Source of the DNA: Rhodovarius crocodyli
GTDB lineage: Bacteria; Pseudomonadota; Alphaproteobacteria; Acetobacterales; Acetobacteraceae
NCBI RefSeq assembly: GCF_004005855.1
Contig: NZ_SACL01000001.1
Location: forward strand, 1-64,000
Length of the DNA: 64,000 nucleotides
Direction of reading: 5' to 3'
This document shows, in pieces, positions 29,729 to 38,765 of this stretch; position 1 is the first letter of the stretch; each line of letters starts with the position of its first letter. The notes under the pieces are model-generated. The model made no database searches and was not told where the DNA came from. It saw only the letters and a list, made by a program, of their open reading frames with translations. The translations under genes were made by a program, and so were the position numbers.

Positions 29729-30952
29729 CTACACCCACGCGCCCTGGCGCATCAGGGGCACCACGGCCCCATCGGGCTTGATGCCGTCCAGGTCCGTCTC
29801 CGCGTTGCCGATCATCCAGTCGACATGGATCAGGCTGCGGTTGGCGCCGCGGCGGGTCAGCTCGTCCTCGGGCAGGTTCGGGTTTTCGAAGCACTGGGCA
29901 TAGGCCTGGCCGAGGGCGATGTGGCAGGCCGCGTTCTCGTCGAACAGGGTGTTGAGGAACAGGATGCCGGTCTGCCCGATCGGGTTGGCGTGCGGCACCA
30001 GGGCCACCTCGCCCAGGCGGCGGGCGCCTTCGTCGGTGCCGATCATGCGGTTCAGCACTTCCTCGCCGGTGCTGGCATGGGCTTCGACGATGTTGCCGTT
30101 TTCGAACCGAACGCGGATGTCGCGGATCAGCGTGCCCTGGTGGGCCAGCGGCTTGCTGGCGGCGACATAGCCTTCGGTGCGCAGCATGTGCGGGGTGGTG
30201 AACACTTCCTCGGTGGGGATGTTCGCGTTGCACATGATGCCGTTCTTGGCGGGCGAGGCGCCGCCCATCCAGGCATGGCCGTCGGCCAGGCCCACCTTCA
30301 GGTCGGTGCCCGGCCCGCGGAAATGCAGGCTGGCGAAGCGGTGGCCGTTCATGAAGTCGCAACGCGCGTGCAACGTCTTGTTGTGGGCGGCCCAGGCGGC
30401 GACGGGGTCGTCGTTGTCCACGCGCGATGCCTTGAAGATGGCGTCCCACAGCTTGGCCACGGCCGCATCCGGGGCGTCGTCCGGGAACACCGCCTTGGCC
30501 CAGGCGGGGGTGGAGGCCGCGACGATGGTCCAGTTGATGGCCGAGGAGCTGATCAGTTCCAGCGCCGGCCGGTATGCCTTGGAGCGCGCACGGTTTGCGC
30601 GCGAGACATGCTCGACGTTCTGGCCCGAGAGCAGGGTCGGGTCGTCGCCCACGATGGCCAGCCGCGCGGCATTGTTGCGGAAGGCGGCGGCCATGCCCTC
30701 GAACAGCCAGCCGGAGGCGGTGTCGAAGCTCTCCTCGCGGCCGTATTTGTAGCGCGCGAGCGCCGAGACATCGTCGCTCAGCAGCGTCGTGACCAGGGAG
30801 GCGCCGGCCTTGTAGGCGTGCTCGGTGATGAGGCGCGCCAGCGGCAGCGCCTCCACCGGGGCGGTCATCACCAGTTCCTGCCCGGGCGCGAGGCCCAGGC
30901 CCACGCGGATGGCGGTTTCGGCAAGGCGGTCGAGGCGGGGATCGGTGCTCAT
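29729..30952 (-). CDS. Aminopeptidase, M29 (thermophilic aminopeptidase) family
   Basis: Cytoplasmic metallo-aminopeptidase of the AmpS/PepS type, 407 aa, full family length. It opens with LDRLAETAIRVGLGLAPGQELVMTAPVE. Metal-binding and catalytic parts are visible: NIPTEEVFTTPH, GEEVLNRMIGTDEGARRLGEVALVPH, NTLFDENAACHIALGQAY, and NRSLIHVDWMIG near the C-terminus. No signal peptide. It is convergent with a Bug receptor gene, with the structured repeat in between. Confidence 0.95.
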   Translation of the reverse strand: MSTDPRLDRLAETAIRVGLGLAPGQELVMTAPVEALPLARLITEHAYKAGASLVTTLLSDDVSALARYKYGREESFDTASGWLFEGMAAAFRNNAARLAIVGDDPTLLSGQNVEHVSRANRARSKAYRPALELISSSAINWTIVAASTPAWAKAVFPDDAPDAAVAKLWDAIFKASRVDNDDPVAAWAAHNKTLHARCDFMNGHRFASLHFRGPGTDLKVGLADGHAWMGGASPAKNGIMCNANIPTEEVFTTPHMLRTEGYVAASKPLAHQGTLIRDIRVRFENGNIVEAHASTGEEVLNRMIGTDEGARRLGEVALVPHANPIGQTGILFLNTLFDENAACHIALGQAYAQCFENPNLPEDELTRRGANRSLIHVDWMIGNAETDLDGIKPDGAVVPLMRQGAWV

Positions 30953-30985
30953 GCCCCGAAGGCTAGCACCGGCCCCGCCGGCGGC

Positions 30986-31954
30986 CTACTCCGGGCGGGC
31001 GCCCGAAGCGCGCACGATCGGCGCCCAGTCTGCCACCTGCTGGCGGACATAGGCCTGGGCGTCGTCCAGATACAGCGCGCCGGGGGTGGAGGAGAGCTCG
31101 GCCAGGCGCTGCTGCACATTGGGCTGGGCGTGGGCGGCGCGCAGGGCGCGGGCGAAGCCCTCCAGGATGGGGCGCGGCGTGCCGGCGGGTGCCGCCAGCC
31201 CGGCCCAGCCCTCGGCCACCACCTGCGGGAAGCCGAGTTCCGAGAAGGTCGGGATGTTCGGGAAGGCTGGGGAGCGCCGCGTGCCCGAGGAAGCCAGCGC
31301 CAGCATGCTGCCGTCGCGGATATAGCTGCTGGTGGCGGTCAGGCTCTCGATGATGCCGGGGATGGTGCCGCCCAGCAGGTCCGCGCTGGACTGGCTGAGG
31401 CTGCGGTAGGGGATGTGTTCCATCACCCCGCCGCCGGCGGCGGTGTTGAGCTGCACGCCCAGCAGATGCGCGACCGACCCCACGCCGGTGGTGCCATAGG
31501 CCAGGCCCGGCGGGCGTTTGCTGGCGGCCACCCAGTCGGCCAGGCTGCGGATCGGCCCGCCCGGCTTCACGCACAGAATCCAGGGCGTCTGCAGGATCAT
31601 GCCGATATGGGCGAAGTCGCGGTCGGCGTCCCAGGTCACGCGCTCGGCATAGAGCGTCTGGCCCACGGCCATGCCGCTGATGGTGGAGACGGCGATGGTG
31701 TAGCCATCGGGTGCCGAGCGCGCGGCGGCGGCGGTGCCGATGGTGGCGCCGGCGCCGGGCCGGTTGTCCACCACGATGGACTGGCCGAGCTCACGCCCCA
31801 TCGCTTCGGCGAAGACGCGCGCCACGATGTCCGTCGCGCCGCCCGAGCCGAAGGGCACGATCAGCTTGATCGGCGCGCGGCGGGGCCATTGGGCGTCCTG
31901 CGCCAGGGCAGGCGTGGCGAGGCCGGTCGCCAGCAGGGCTCGGCGCAGGATCAT
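30986..31954 (-). CDS. Bug-family (TctC-like) tripartite tricarboxylate receptor
   Basis: Second orphan Bug receptor, 322 aa. The ATG at 31954 has AAGGA upstream and gives a short signal peptide (ILRRALLATGLATPALA-Q). Family marks: IKLIVPFGSGGATDIVAR, VVDNRPGAGATIG, PDGYTIAV, LAYGTTGVGSVAHLLG, HIPYRSLSQSSADLLGG and IPTFSELGF. It overlaps the GAF-domain gene upstream by four bases, so it belongs to the CocE-hydrolase transcription unit. This hints that ligand uptake and hydrolysis may be linked (inference). Confidence 0.92.
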   Translation of the reverse strand: MILRRALLATGLATPALAQDAQWPRRAPIKLIVPFGSGGATDIVARVFAEAMGRELGQSIVVDNRPGAGATIGTAAAARSAPDGYTIAVSTISGMAVGQTLYAERVTWDADRDFAHIGMILQTPWILCVKPGGPIRSLADWVAASKRPPGLAYGTTGVGSVAHLLGVQLNTAAGGGVMEHIPYRSLSQSSADLLGGTIPGIIESLTATSSYIRDGSMLALASSGTRRSPAFPNIPTFSELGFPQVVAEGWAGLAAPAGTPRPILEGFARALRAAHAQPNVQQRLAELSSTPGALYLDDAQAYVRQQVADWAPIVRASGARPE

Positions 31955-32427
31955 GGGGTGGTTTCCTTGAGGGCGAGGAAGGCAGGCACGCACATCTGCA
32001 CCGCCACCCGCACGGGCGGCAGGTGCTGCGTACCGAAATGGCCTTCCTCATGCAGTAGATTGACCTGGCCCAGCGCCTGGCCGGCCCAGAGCACCGGCAT
32101 GTTCAGGATGCTGGAACAGCCCAGGGCAAAGATCTTTTCATGGTCAGGAAAGTCGCGGCGCAGGCTCGCGGCATCCGGGCCGATATAGGGCCGGCGGGTC
32201 TCGGCCACGCGCTTCTGGGTGGGCGCGTCCTCGAAGCGCTTGCGGCCGCCGGTCGGGAACATCTCCGGCCGGTTGGAATACAGGCGCTCCGCCACGCCCA
32301 GGTCGTGGCGGTACAGCAGCACGGTCAGGAAACGGTGCCCGACCAACTGCTGCAAGGCCGCGTCCAGCGCGGCGAAGGGGTTGCCCGCCTCACCCAGCGC
32401 CAGCGCGAGGGTGTCGAGCGCCTTCAC
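31951..32427 (-). CDS. GAF-domain protein
   Basis: 158-aa single GAF domain of the small type found beside catabolic genes. LVGHRFLTVLLYRHDLGVAERLYSNRPEMFPTGG at the front and FPDHEKIFALGCSSILNMPVLWAGQALGQVNLLHEEG are typical, with Cys in ALGCSS. The start is GTG at 32427, overlapping the hydrolase stop as GTGA; longer frames run inside the hydrolase gene. It may sense or bind a small ligand; no output domain is attached. Confidence 0.82.
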   Translation of the reverse strand: MKALDTLALALGEAGNPFAALDAALQQLVGHRFLTVLLYRHDLGVAERLYSNRPEMFPTGGRKRFEDAPTQKRVAETRRPYIGPDAASLRRDFPDHEKIFALGCSSILNMPVLWAGQALGQVNLLHEEGHFGTQHLPPVRVAVQMCVPAFLALKETTP

Positions 32428-34256
32428 GCCGCCGGCCGCAGGGGCAGGTGGATGGCGGTGGCCTTCTCGCCACCCAGCAGCACGGTCAACTTGGGCGGAC
32501 GGCCATGCGGCACCTGCACGCAATGGTCGGCATCGGCGCCCGCGATGGACACCCGGATGCGGCTGCCCTTCTGGAAGGTCCAGGAAATGGGCAGCAGGGG
32601 CACGCGGATACGGGTGGCCTCGTTCACCGTGAGCGGCGAGGCGTCCTCACGCCGATAGCTGCGGAAGGGCCAGCTCGTCTGGTAGGTCGCGGGCGCCGGG
32701 CTTTCCTTGCGGTGCAGGGCGCGCAGCAGGCCCTCGGTCACGTAGCGCACGGTGCCGTCAGCCTCGACCTCCGAGAGATAGACGAAGATCGCGGCATCGG
32801 GCTCGGAGGATTCCAGCCAGAGGTCGGCGATGGCGTGGCCCGACATCTCCATCGCCTGTTCCAGCGGCGCGCCGGACCAGCCGAGCAGCTTCGCCTCGCG
32901 CGGCTGCCAGTCGGCGTAATAGGTGGTGGCGTTGATGCCGGCGATGCGCTCATAGCGCGTGCCGTTGCCGGAGCCCGCGGTGAAGTCCGCACGGGTTTCG
33001 GCACGGGCCAAGGGGGGCGCATGCGCGGCGGCGGCGGCCAGCGCGCCGTCGGCCGCGGGCAGCAGGCGCGTCGTGGTCTCCACCGGCGGCCATTGGGTGG
33101 CAGACTTCCAGCGCTCGGCATGCAGGCTGAAGAAATGGATCGGCGCCTCGGCATCGAGGCCCGTGGCGCGGCCCAGCATGTAGTGGTCGAAGAAGCGCAG
33201 CATCTCGCCCAACAGGTCGAAATCCGGCGTCTGGTCGCGGCGCCAGGGCGAGACATTGCAGCGCGCCCCATGGTCCCACGGGCCCAGCAGCAGGTGGACC
33301 TTGTTGTTCTTCATCGTGAGATAGCGGGATATCGCGCCATTGGCGTAGCCAGCGCCGTCCATCCAGCCGGAACAGGCCATGATCGCCACCTCGGGCCTGA
33401 TGCTGGGGCTGACGGAATAGGGGCTGAAGGAGGCGGAGGAGAAGCTCGCATCATAGGGCAGCGGCTCCTCGCGGAAGCGGAACTCGCCCATGAAATCCGG
33501 CTGGCGGAAATTGCCCTTGTGCTCATGCAGGGCCTGGGCCAGCAGCGCGCCGTCCGGGTCCTCATCCACCGGGTGGGGGCCGGCCAGGTCGGGGTTCTGG
33601 TAATAGACGTAGTTGCGCAGCAGCTCGCGGTTGTCATGGTCCATGGCGACCATCAGGTCGTCATAGGATTTGGCGAGCTGCTTCAGCAGGATGCCGCCCG
33701 GGTAATAGTTGTCGGCATAGGTGTCCCACACGGCGAACAGCGGGATGATCGCCTTCACGGCCGGATGGCCGGTGCTGGCCAGGAAGTCGCTGGCGGCACC
33801 CGGATAGGAAATGCCGGTCGCGCCCACCTGCTGGTCGGACCAGGGCTGGGCGATGATCCAGTCGGTGATCTCACGCGCGTCCTCGCGCTCCTTCGGTGAG
33901 CGGAAGGCATCACGGGTGCCGAAGCTGGCGCCGGTGCCGCGCACATCCACCACCACCACCGCATAGCCGCGCGGCACGAAATACCGCACGAACTTGCCGG
34001 CATTCGGGATGGCGTCGCCCTGCCCGCCTTCCTTCAGCTTGAAGCGGCGATAGTAGGGGGTGTGGATCAGAATGGTCGGCACCGGGCCGGAAGCACCCTC
34101 GGGCACCCAGGCATCCAGGGCGATGCGGCAGCCGTCGCGCATCGTGACATAACGGCTGAGCGGCAGCTCAGGCAGGGCGAAGGGGACCTCGCGCGCGGCG
34201 GCGTAGGTGGCGGGCGCGACGCGCCAGGCGTCGCCGATCAGATCGCTGTCGGACAT
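32424..34256 (-). CDS. CocE/NonD family hydrolase (X-Pro dipeptidyl-peptidase S15 type)
   Basis: 610-aa alpha/beta serine hydrolase. The nucleophile is Ser150 in GISYPG, the acid lies in CSGWMDGAGYANG, and the His in LLGPWDHG. The C-terminal half is the jelly-roll PepX_C domain (ADLWLESSEPDAAIFVYLSEVEADG, RIRVSIAGADADH). The family cleaves cocaine-like esters, glutaryl-7-ACA or X-Pro peptides; the true substrate is unknown. The ATG at 34256 has a weak ribosome site; an in-frame ATG at 34280 is an alternative. It is divergent from a LysR gene that is likely its regulator, and leads an overlapping unit with the GAF and Bug genes. Confidence 0.93.
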   Translation of the reverse strand: MSDSDLIGDAWRVAPATYAAAREVPFALPELPLSRYVTMRDGCRIALDAWVPEGASGPVPTILIHTPYYRRFKLKEGGQGDAIPNAGKFVRYFVPRGYAVVVVDVRGTGASFGTRDAFRSPKEREDAREITDWIIAQPWSDQQVGATGISYPGAASDFLASTGHPAVKAIIPLFAVWDTYADNYYPGGILLKQLAKSYDDLMVAMDHDNRELLRNYVYYQNPDLAGPHPVDEDPDGALLAQALHEHKGNFRQPDFMGEFRFREEPLPYDASFSSASFSPYSVSPSIRPEVAIMACSGWMDGAGYANGAISRYLTMKNNKVHLLLGPWDHGARCNVSPWRRDQTPDFDLLGEMLRFFDHYMLGRATGLDAEAPIHFFSLHAERWKSATQWPPVETTTRLLPAADGALAAAAAHAPPLARAETRADFTAGSGNGTRYERIAGINATTYYADWQPREAKLLGWSGAPLEQAMEMSGHAIADLWLESSEPDAAIFVYLSEVEADGTVRYVTEGLLRALHRKESPAPATYQTSWPFRSYRREDASPLTVNEATRIRVPLLPISWTFQKGSRIRVSIAGADADHCVQVPHGRPPKLTVLLGGEKATAIHLPLRPAA

Positions 34257-34338
34257 TCCGGGATGACAGGACGGGCGCATTTCTGTGTCAAATGTCTTAT
34301 TCGTCCATTTCCATACGCTTTTCGCACATGAGGCGCCG

Positions 34339-35319
34339 ATGCCCCGGATGAACATGCTGGAAGCGCTGCGCGCCTTCGTGGAAAGCGGCTCCGTCTCCCA
34401 GGCCGCCACCCGGCTCGGGCGCAGCCAGCCGCAGGTGGGCCGCCTGCTGGCGGCGCTGGAGGAGGAGCTGGGCTTCACCCTGTTCACGCGGGAGAACCGC
34501 CGCCTGGTGCTGACCGCGGAGGGCCGCCGCTTTCACCAGCAATCCGAGCGCGTGCTGGCGGGGCATGAGGGGCTGAACCGCCTGGCCCGCCAGCTGCGGG
34601 CCGGCCAGCGTGACAACCACCTGCGCATCCTGACCGCCCCGCAGGTGACCCACGCCCTGCTGCGGGAGCCCCTGCGGCGCATGGCCCGGGAGGTTCCGGC
34701 GTTTTCCGCCACGGTGGAGGCCCGCCTGCGCCTGGATGCCGAGACCCTGCTGGACCAGGAGCATTTCGACCTGGGCGTGACCGTCCCGCCGCTGAACCAC
34801 CCCGGCGTGCGCGTCGAACTGCTCTGCGACGTGGAAGCCGTGATGGTGATGCCGCGCGACCACCCGCTGGCCCGCCGCCGCAGCCTCTCACCGGCGGACC
34901 TTGCCGGGCAGGACCTGGTGGCCACCCACCCGCGCAGCGTGCTGCGCACCGCGCTGGAACAGGCGATGCAGCAGGCGGGCGTCGCCCCGCGCATCCGCTT
35001 CGAGGGCGCGAACGGCGCCATCGCCTGCCAGCTGGTCGCCATGGGCCTGGGGATCGGGCTGGCGGACCCGTTCGTCGCGCGGTCCAGCGGTGCCACGGGG
35101 CTGGTGATGCGGCGGTTCGAGCCTTCGGTGCCGCTGCGCTACGGGCTGTTCACCCCGGCCTTCCAGCCGCGCTCGGACATCACGCAGCAATTCTGCGCCC
35201 TGCTGGCCGCCGAGGCGCGGCGCCAGGCCGCCGCCCTTGCGGAAAACCTGCGCCGGGGCGGGTCAGGGATGATCAGAGAGGCGCAATCGGCCGGTGGAAG
35301 CGCAGGGCCTGATCGTTGA
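34339..35319 (+). CDS. LysR-family transcriptional regulator
   Basis: 326 aa. The N-terminal winged helix is clear: LEALRAFVESGSVSQAATRLGRSQPQVGRLLAALEEELGFTLFTRENRRLVLTAEG. The effector-binding domain follows (HLRILTAPQVTHALL to GLGIGLADPFVAR). The ATG at 34339 has GAGG five bases upstream; an earlier in-frame ATG at 34285 would add 18 residues from the promoter. Divergent from the CocE hydrolase across an AT-rich stretch (34270-34330), so it probably controls that unit. Its 3' end overlaps the convergent GNAT gene by 47 bases. Confidence 0.93.
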   Translation: MPRMNMLEALRAFVESGSVSQAATRLGRSQPQVGRLLAALEEELGFTLFTRENRRLVLTAEGRRFHQQSERVLAGHEGLNRLARQLRAGQRDNHLRILTAPQVTHALLREPLRRMAREVPAFSATVEARLRLDAETLLDQEHFDLGVTVPPLNHPGVRVELLCDVEAVMVMPRDHPLARRRSLSPADLAGQDLVATHPRSVLRTALEQAMQQAGVAPRIRFEGANGAIACQLVAMGLGIGLADPFVARSSGATGLVMRRFEPSVPLRYGLFTPAFQPRSDITQQFCALLAAEARRQAAALAENLRRGGSGMIREAQSAGGSAGPDR

Positions 35320-35713
35320 AGCCGATGCGACGGTAGAATTCATGCGCCTTGGGGCGGTGCATGCCGCTGGTCAGCTCCAGCGCCTCGCAGCCGCCCCGGC
35401 GGGCCAGCTCCTCGGCGGCATCCACCAGCATGCGGCCGAGGCCCGTGCCGCGCTCGCCCTCATCCACCACCAGCGCGGTGATGCGGGCCACGCGATAGGC
35501 GTAGTTCAGCGCATGGAACATGTGCAGGCCCATCAGCCCCACGGGCCTGCCGTCCCGCTCCGCCACCAGCACCGGGTCGTTGCCGGTGGCCAGCAGCCGG
35601 GTCAGGTTGGCCTCCACCGCCGGCCCCTGCCAGGCGGTGTAGCCAAGCTGGTGCAGCAGCCCCACCATCGCCGGCCCATCGGCCGGCACCACGGGGCGGA
35701 TCACCAATGTCAT
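35273..35713 (-). CDS. GNAT-family N-acetyltransferase
   Basis: 146-aa acetyl-CoA-dependent acetyltransferase. It begins with VIRPVVPADGPAMVGLLHQLGY; the acetyl-CoA site is ITALVVDEGERGTGLGRMLVDAAEELARRGG, and HEFYRRIGF closes motif B. The substrate is unknown. Its ATG overlaps the stop of the upstream alpha/beta hydrolase as ATGA. The last 47 bases overlap the end of the LysR gene on the other strand. Confidence 0.92.
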   Translation of the reverse strand: MTLVIRPVVPADGPAMVGLLHQLGYTAWQGPAVEANLTRLLATGNDPVLVAERDGRPVGLMGLHMFHALNYAYRVARITALVVDEGERGTGLGRMLVDAAEELARRGGCEALELTSGMHRPKAHEFYRRIGFNDQALRFHRPIAPL

Positions 35714-36585
35714 CGCACGATGCCGCCCGACTGGCTGGCCGGGATGCGGTTGCGCCAGGTGCCGGCATCCACATGGGTGATGAAGTCCAGCACGGCGCGG
35801 TTGAAGGCGTCCGGGTCCTCGATGTTCATGGTGTGCCCGCATTTGGGCATCACCAGCAACGCCGAGGACTTGATCGTGCGCTTGAGGTAGATGCTGGCCT
35901 CCAGCGTCGGGTCGTCCTCGTCGCCGGCCACGATGAAGGTCGGCACGCTCAGCTTCTCGAAGCCTTCCTTCAGGTCGAACAGCGAGGGGCGCTTCAGCTG
36001 CACGCCGCGCTGGGTCAGGTAGCTGCCCATGGTGTCGTGCTCGCGCAGCTGCTGCTCGAACTCCGCGAAGCCGCGCGGGTCCTTTTCCTCATAGACGAGG
36101 CGCGTGGGGCCGCGCGCGTAGGTGGCGCCGAACACGTCCATCCCCTGCTCGCGGATGCGCTCGCAGTTGATCTCGGTTTCCTTCTTGAACTGCTCGCGCT
36201 TGGCCGGGTCGGCGCCGTAACCCACGCCGGCCGCGGTCAGGCTCAGCGCCAGCTCCGGATGGCGCAGCCCCAGATGCAGGGTGGCGAAGGCACCCATGGA
36301 CAGGCCCACCACATGGGCGCGGCCGAGGCCCAGCCCCTTGATGACGGCCGCGATGTCGTCGGCCGCCTGGGCTTGGCCATAGGACGCCTCGTCCTGCGGG
36401 ATGTCGGAGGGGGTGTAGCCGCGCGCGGAATAGGTGATGCAGCGATAGCGGCGCCCGAAGAAGCGCATCTGCAGCTCCCAGCTGCGCCAGTCGCCCGCGT
36501 ATTCATGCACGAAGACGATGGGCGTGCCCTGCCCGACCTCCTCGTAATACAGGCCAACCCCGTCATCGGTCGTGATCTTGGGCAT
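35710..36585 (-). CDS. Alpha/beta-fold hydrolase
   Basis: 291 aa, cytoplasmic. The nucleophile elbow is GLSMG (Ser96), the oxyanion region FVHEYAGDWRSW, the acid in FIVAGDEDDPT and the His in MPKCGHTMNIEDP. It resembles 3-oxoadipate enol-lactonase/C-C hydrolase-like enzymes, but a precise substrate cannot be assigned. It is followed by, and coupled to, the GNAT gene. It is divergent from the CoA-transferase gene across about 90 bp. Confidence 0.92.
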   Translation of the reverse strand: MPKITTDDGVGLYYEEVGQGTPIVFVHEYAGDWRSWELQMRFFGRRYRCITYSARGYTPSDIPQDEASYGQAQAADDIAAVIKGLGLGRAHVVGLSMGAFATLHLGLRHPELALSLTAAGVGYGADPAKREQFKKETEINCERIREQGMDVFGATYARGPTRLVYEEKDPRGFAEFEQQLREHDTMGSYLTQRGVQLKRPSLFDLKEGFEKLSVPTFIVAGDEDDPTLEASIYLKRTIKSSALLVMPKCGHTMNIEDPDAFNRAVLDFITHVDAGTWRNRIPASQSGGIVR

Positions 36586-36678
36586 CGCGCGCTCTCCTCA
36601 TCCGGCGGGCGCAGCATGGTGCGGGGGTGACAGGTCGGCAATCCCGTGATGAAACCATGGGCCAGGAGAAACAGCCTC

Positions 36679-37902
36679 ATGCCCGATACCACTGTCGCCC
36701 CCGAAAACACCGGCCCGCTGAAGGGCCTGCGCGTGCTGGACCTGACGCGCGTCCTGGCGGGGCCCACCTGCACCCAGATGCTGGGCGACCTCGGCGCCGA
36801 GGTCATCAAGATCGAACGCCCCGAGGCCGGCGACGACACGCGCGGCTTCGCGCCCCCCTTCGTGCCCAACACGCGCGAGAGCGCGTATTTCGTCGGCGTG
36901 AACCGCAACAAGAAGTCCGTCACGGTGGATATCGCCAGCCCCGAGGGCCAGGCGGTGATCATGAAGCTGCTGGAAAGCTGCGACATCCTGGCCGAGAACT
37001 TCAAGGTGGGCGCGCTGGCCAAGTACGGCCTGGGCTATGAGCAGCTGTCCAAGAAGTTCCCCCGCCTGATCTACTGCTCGATCACGGGCTTCGGCCAGAC
37101 CGGCCCCTATGCGCCGCGCCCGGGCTATGACGCGCTGATCCAGGCGATGGGCGGCATCATGTCCCTGACGGGTGAGCCCAACGGTTCCCCGCAGAAGTCG
37201 GGCGTGCCCGTGGCCGACCTGTTCGCGGGCCTCTATGGCTGCATCGGCATCCTGTCCGCGCTGAACCACCGGCATGCGACCGGCCAGGGCCAGCAGATCG
37301 ACATCGGCATGCTGGACACCCATGTGGCCTGGCTGGCCAACCAGGGCAGCAACTTCCTGTCCACCGGCGAAAACCCGCCGCGCCTGGGCAACCAGCACCC
37401 CAACATCGCGCCCTATCAGGAATTCCCGTCCAAGGACGGCTACCTGATCCTGGCCGTGGGCAACGACCCCACCTTCGAGCGTTTCTGCAAGAATTTCGGC
37501 CAGGAGCACCTGCTGGCGGATGAGCGTTTCGCGACCAACCCGAAGCGCGTCGAGAACCGCCAGCTGGTGACCGACACGCTGACGCCGCTGATGAAGTCCA
37601 AGACCACGGCCGAATGGATCGTGGCGCTGGAGGCGCTGAAGATCGCCTGCGGGCCGATCAACACGCTGAAGGACGTGTTCAGCGACCCGCATGTGATCGC
37701 GCGCAACATGGTGCTGGAAATGGACCATGCCTCGGGCGCCCGCGTGAAGGTCACGGCAAACCCGGTGAAGCTGTCGGCCACGCCGCCCAGCTATCGCTCC
37801 GCCGCCCCCGTGCTGGGCCAGCACAATGCCGAGGTGCTGCAGGGCATCCTGGGCATGAGCGAGGCGGAAGTCTCGGCACTCAAGGAAAAGGGCATCATCT
37901 GA
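36679..37902 (+). CDS. Family III (CaiB/BaiF/Frc) CoA-transferase
   Basis: 407 aa. Moves CoA between acyl groups; family members act on formyl/oxalyl, carnitine, succinyl or aromatic substrates. Marks: GPLKGLRVLDLTRVLAGPTCTQMLGDLGAEVIKIE, ENFKVG, SITGFGQTGPYAPRPGYD, and the catalytic Asp180 in GVPVADLFAG. The ATG at 36679 has AGGAG at 36664; an earlier in-frame ATG (36646) adds 11 residues without support. It heads a run with an overlapping hydrolase, a secreted protein and an amidase, which suggests degradation of a carboxylic or amide compound via a CoA thioester (inference). Confidence 0.94.
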   Translation: MPDTTVAPENTGPLKGLRVLDLTRVLAGPTCTQMLGDLGAEVIKIERPEAGDDTRGFAPPFVPNTRESAYFVGVNRNKKSVTVDIASPEGQAVIMKLLESCDILAENFKVGALAKYGLGYEQLSKKFPRLIYCSITGFGQTGPYAPRPGYDALIQAMGGIMSLTGEPNGSPQKSGVPVADLFAGLYGCIGILSALNHRHATGQGQQIDIGMLDTHVAWLANQGSNFLSTGENPPRLGNQHPNIAPYQEFPSKDGYLILAVGNDPTFERFCKNFGQEHLLADERFATNPKRVENRQLVTDTLTPLMKSKTTAEWIVALEALKIACGPINTLKDVFSDPHVIARNMVLEMDHASGARVKVTANPVKLSATPPSYRSAAPVLGQHNAEVLQGILGMSEAEVSALKEKGII

Positions 37903-38765
37903 TGGCATCCCTGTCTCCCTCGATCGGCGGTTTCCTCTCGCCCTTCGAAGGGGGCGGGGTGATGGTCAGATGGCACGAATGGGGGCCGGCCGATGGCCGC
38001 CCTGTCGTGTGCGTGCACGGGCTGACCCGCAACGGGCGGGATTTCGACGTGCTGGCGGCGGCCCTTGCCGCCCAGGGCCGCCGGGTGATCTGCCTGGACG
38101 TGCCGGGGCGCGGCATTTCCGCCTGGCTGCCGCTGGGCAGCCAGTACATCGTGCCGGTCTATGTCGGGCTGATCGCGCCGCTGCTGGCGCAGCTGGGCGA
38201 ATATGACTGGGTCGGCACCTCCATGGGCGGGCTGATCGGCATGGGGCTGTCGGGCATACCCAACGGGGCCTTGGGTGCCGGCCCGCGCCGCATGGTGCTG
38301 AACGACATCGGGCCCTTCGTGCCCGTCGCCTCGCTGGAGCGCATCCGCGACTATCTTTCCCAGCCGCAGGCCGAATACGGGTCCGTGGAACAGGTCGATG
38401 CCTATCTGCGGCGCGTGCACGCGCCCTTCGGCCCGCTGACGGATGCCGAATGGCGGCATCTGGCCACCCACAGCGCGCACCGCACGCCCACCGGCGGCTG
38501 GCGCCTGCATTATGACCCGCGCATCGTGGAACCCATGGGCGCGGGGCCGCTGGCGGATGTGGACCTGTGGGCGCTGTGGCCCTGGGTGGCGGCGCGCCCC
38601 ACCCTGGTGGTGCGCGGCGAGAGCAGCGACCTGCTGCTGGCGCCCGACGCGCAGAAGATGGCCGGGTCCGCCAATGTCACCCTCGCCACCATCCCCGGCT
38701 GCGGCCACGCGCCCGCGCTGATGGAGGCGAACCAGGTGCAACTGATCCTGGATTTCCTGCGGTGA
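37902..38765 (+). CDS. Alpha/beta-fold hydrolase
   Basis: 287 aa, no signal peptide. The oxyanion motif is VCVHGLTRNGRDFD, the nucleophile Ser107 in GTSMGG, and the His in IPGCGHAPALM. Its ATG overlaps the CoA-transferase stop (TGATG), so they are coupled. It could be a thioesterase or ester hydrolase acting after CoA transfer; this is inference from position. Confidence 0.92.
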   Translation: MASLSPSIGGFLSPFEGGGVMVRWHEWGPADGRPVVCVHGLTRNGRDFDVLAAALAAQGRRVICLDVPGRGISAWLPLGSQYIVPVYVGLIAPLLAQLGEYDWVGTSMGGLIGMGLSGIPNGALGAGPRRMVLNDIGPFVPVASLERIRDYLSQPQAEYGSVEQVDAYLRRVHAPFGPLTDAEWRHLATHSAHRTPTGGWRLHYDPRIVEPMGAGPLADVDLWALWPWVAARPTLVVRGESSDLLLAPDAQKMAGSANVTLATIPGCGHAPALMEANQVQLILDFLR

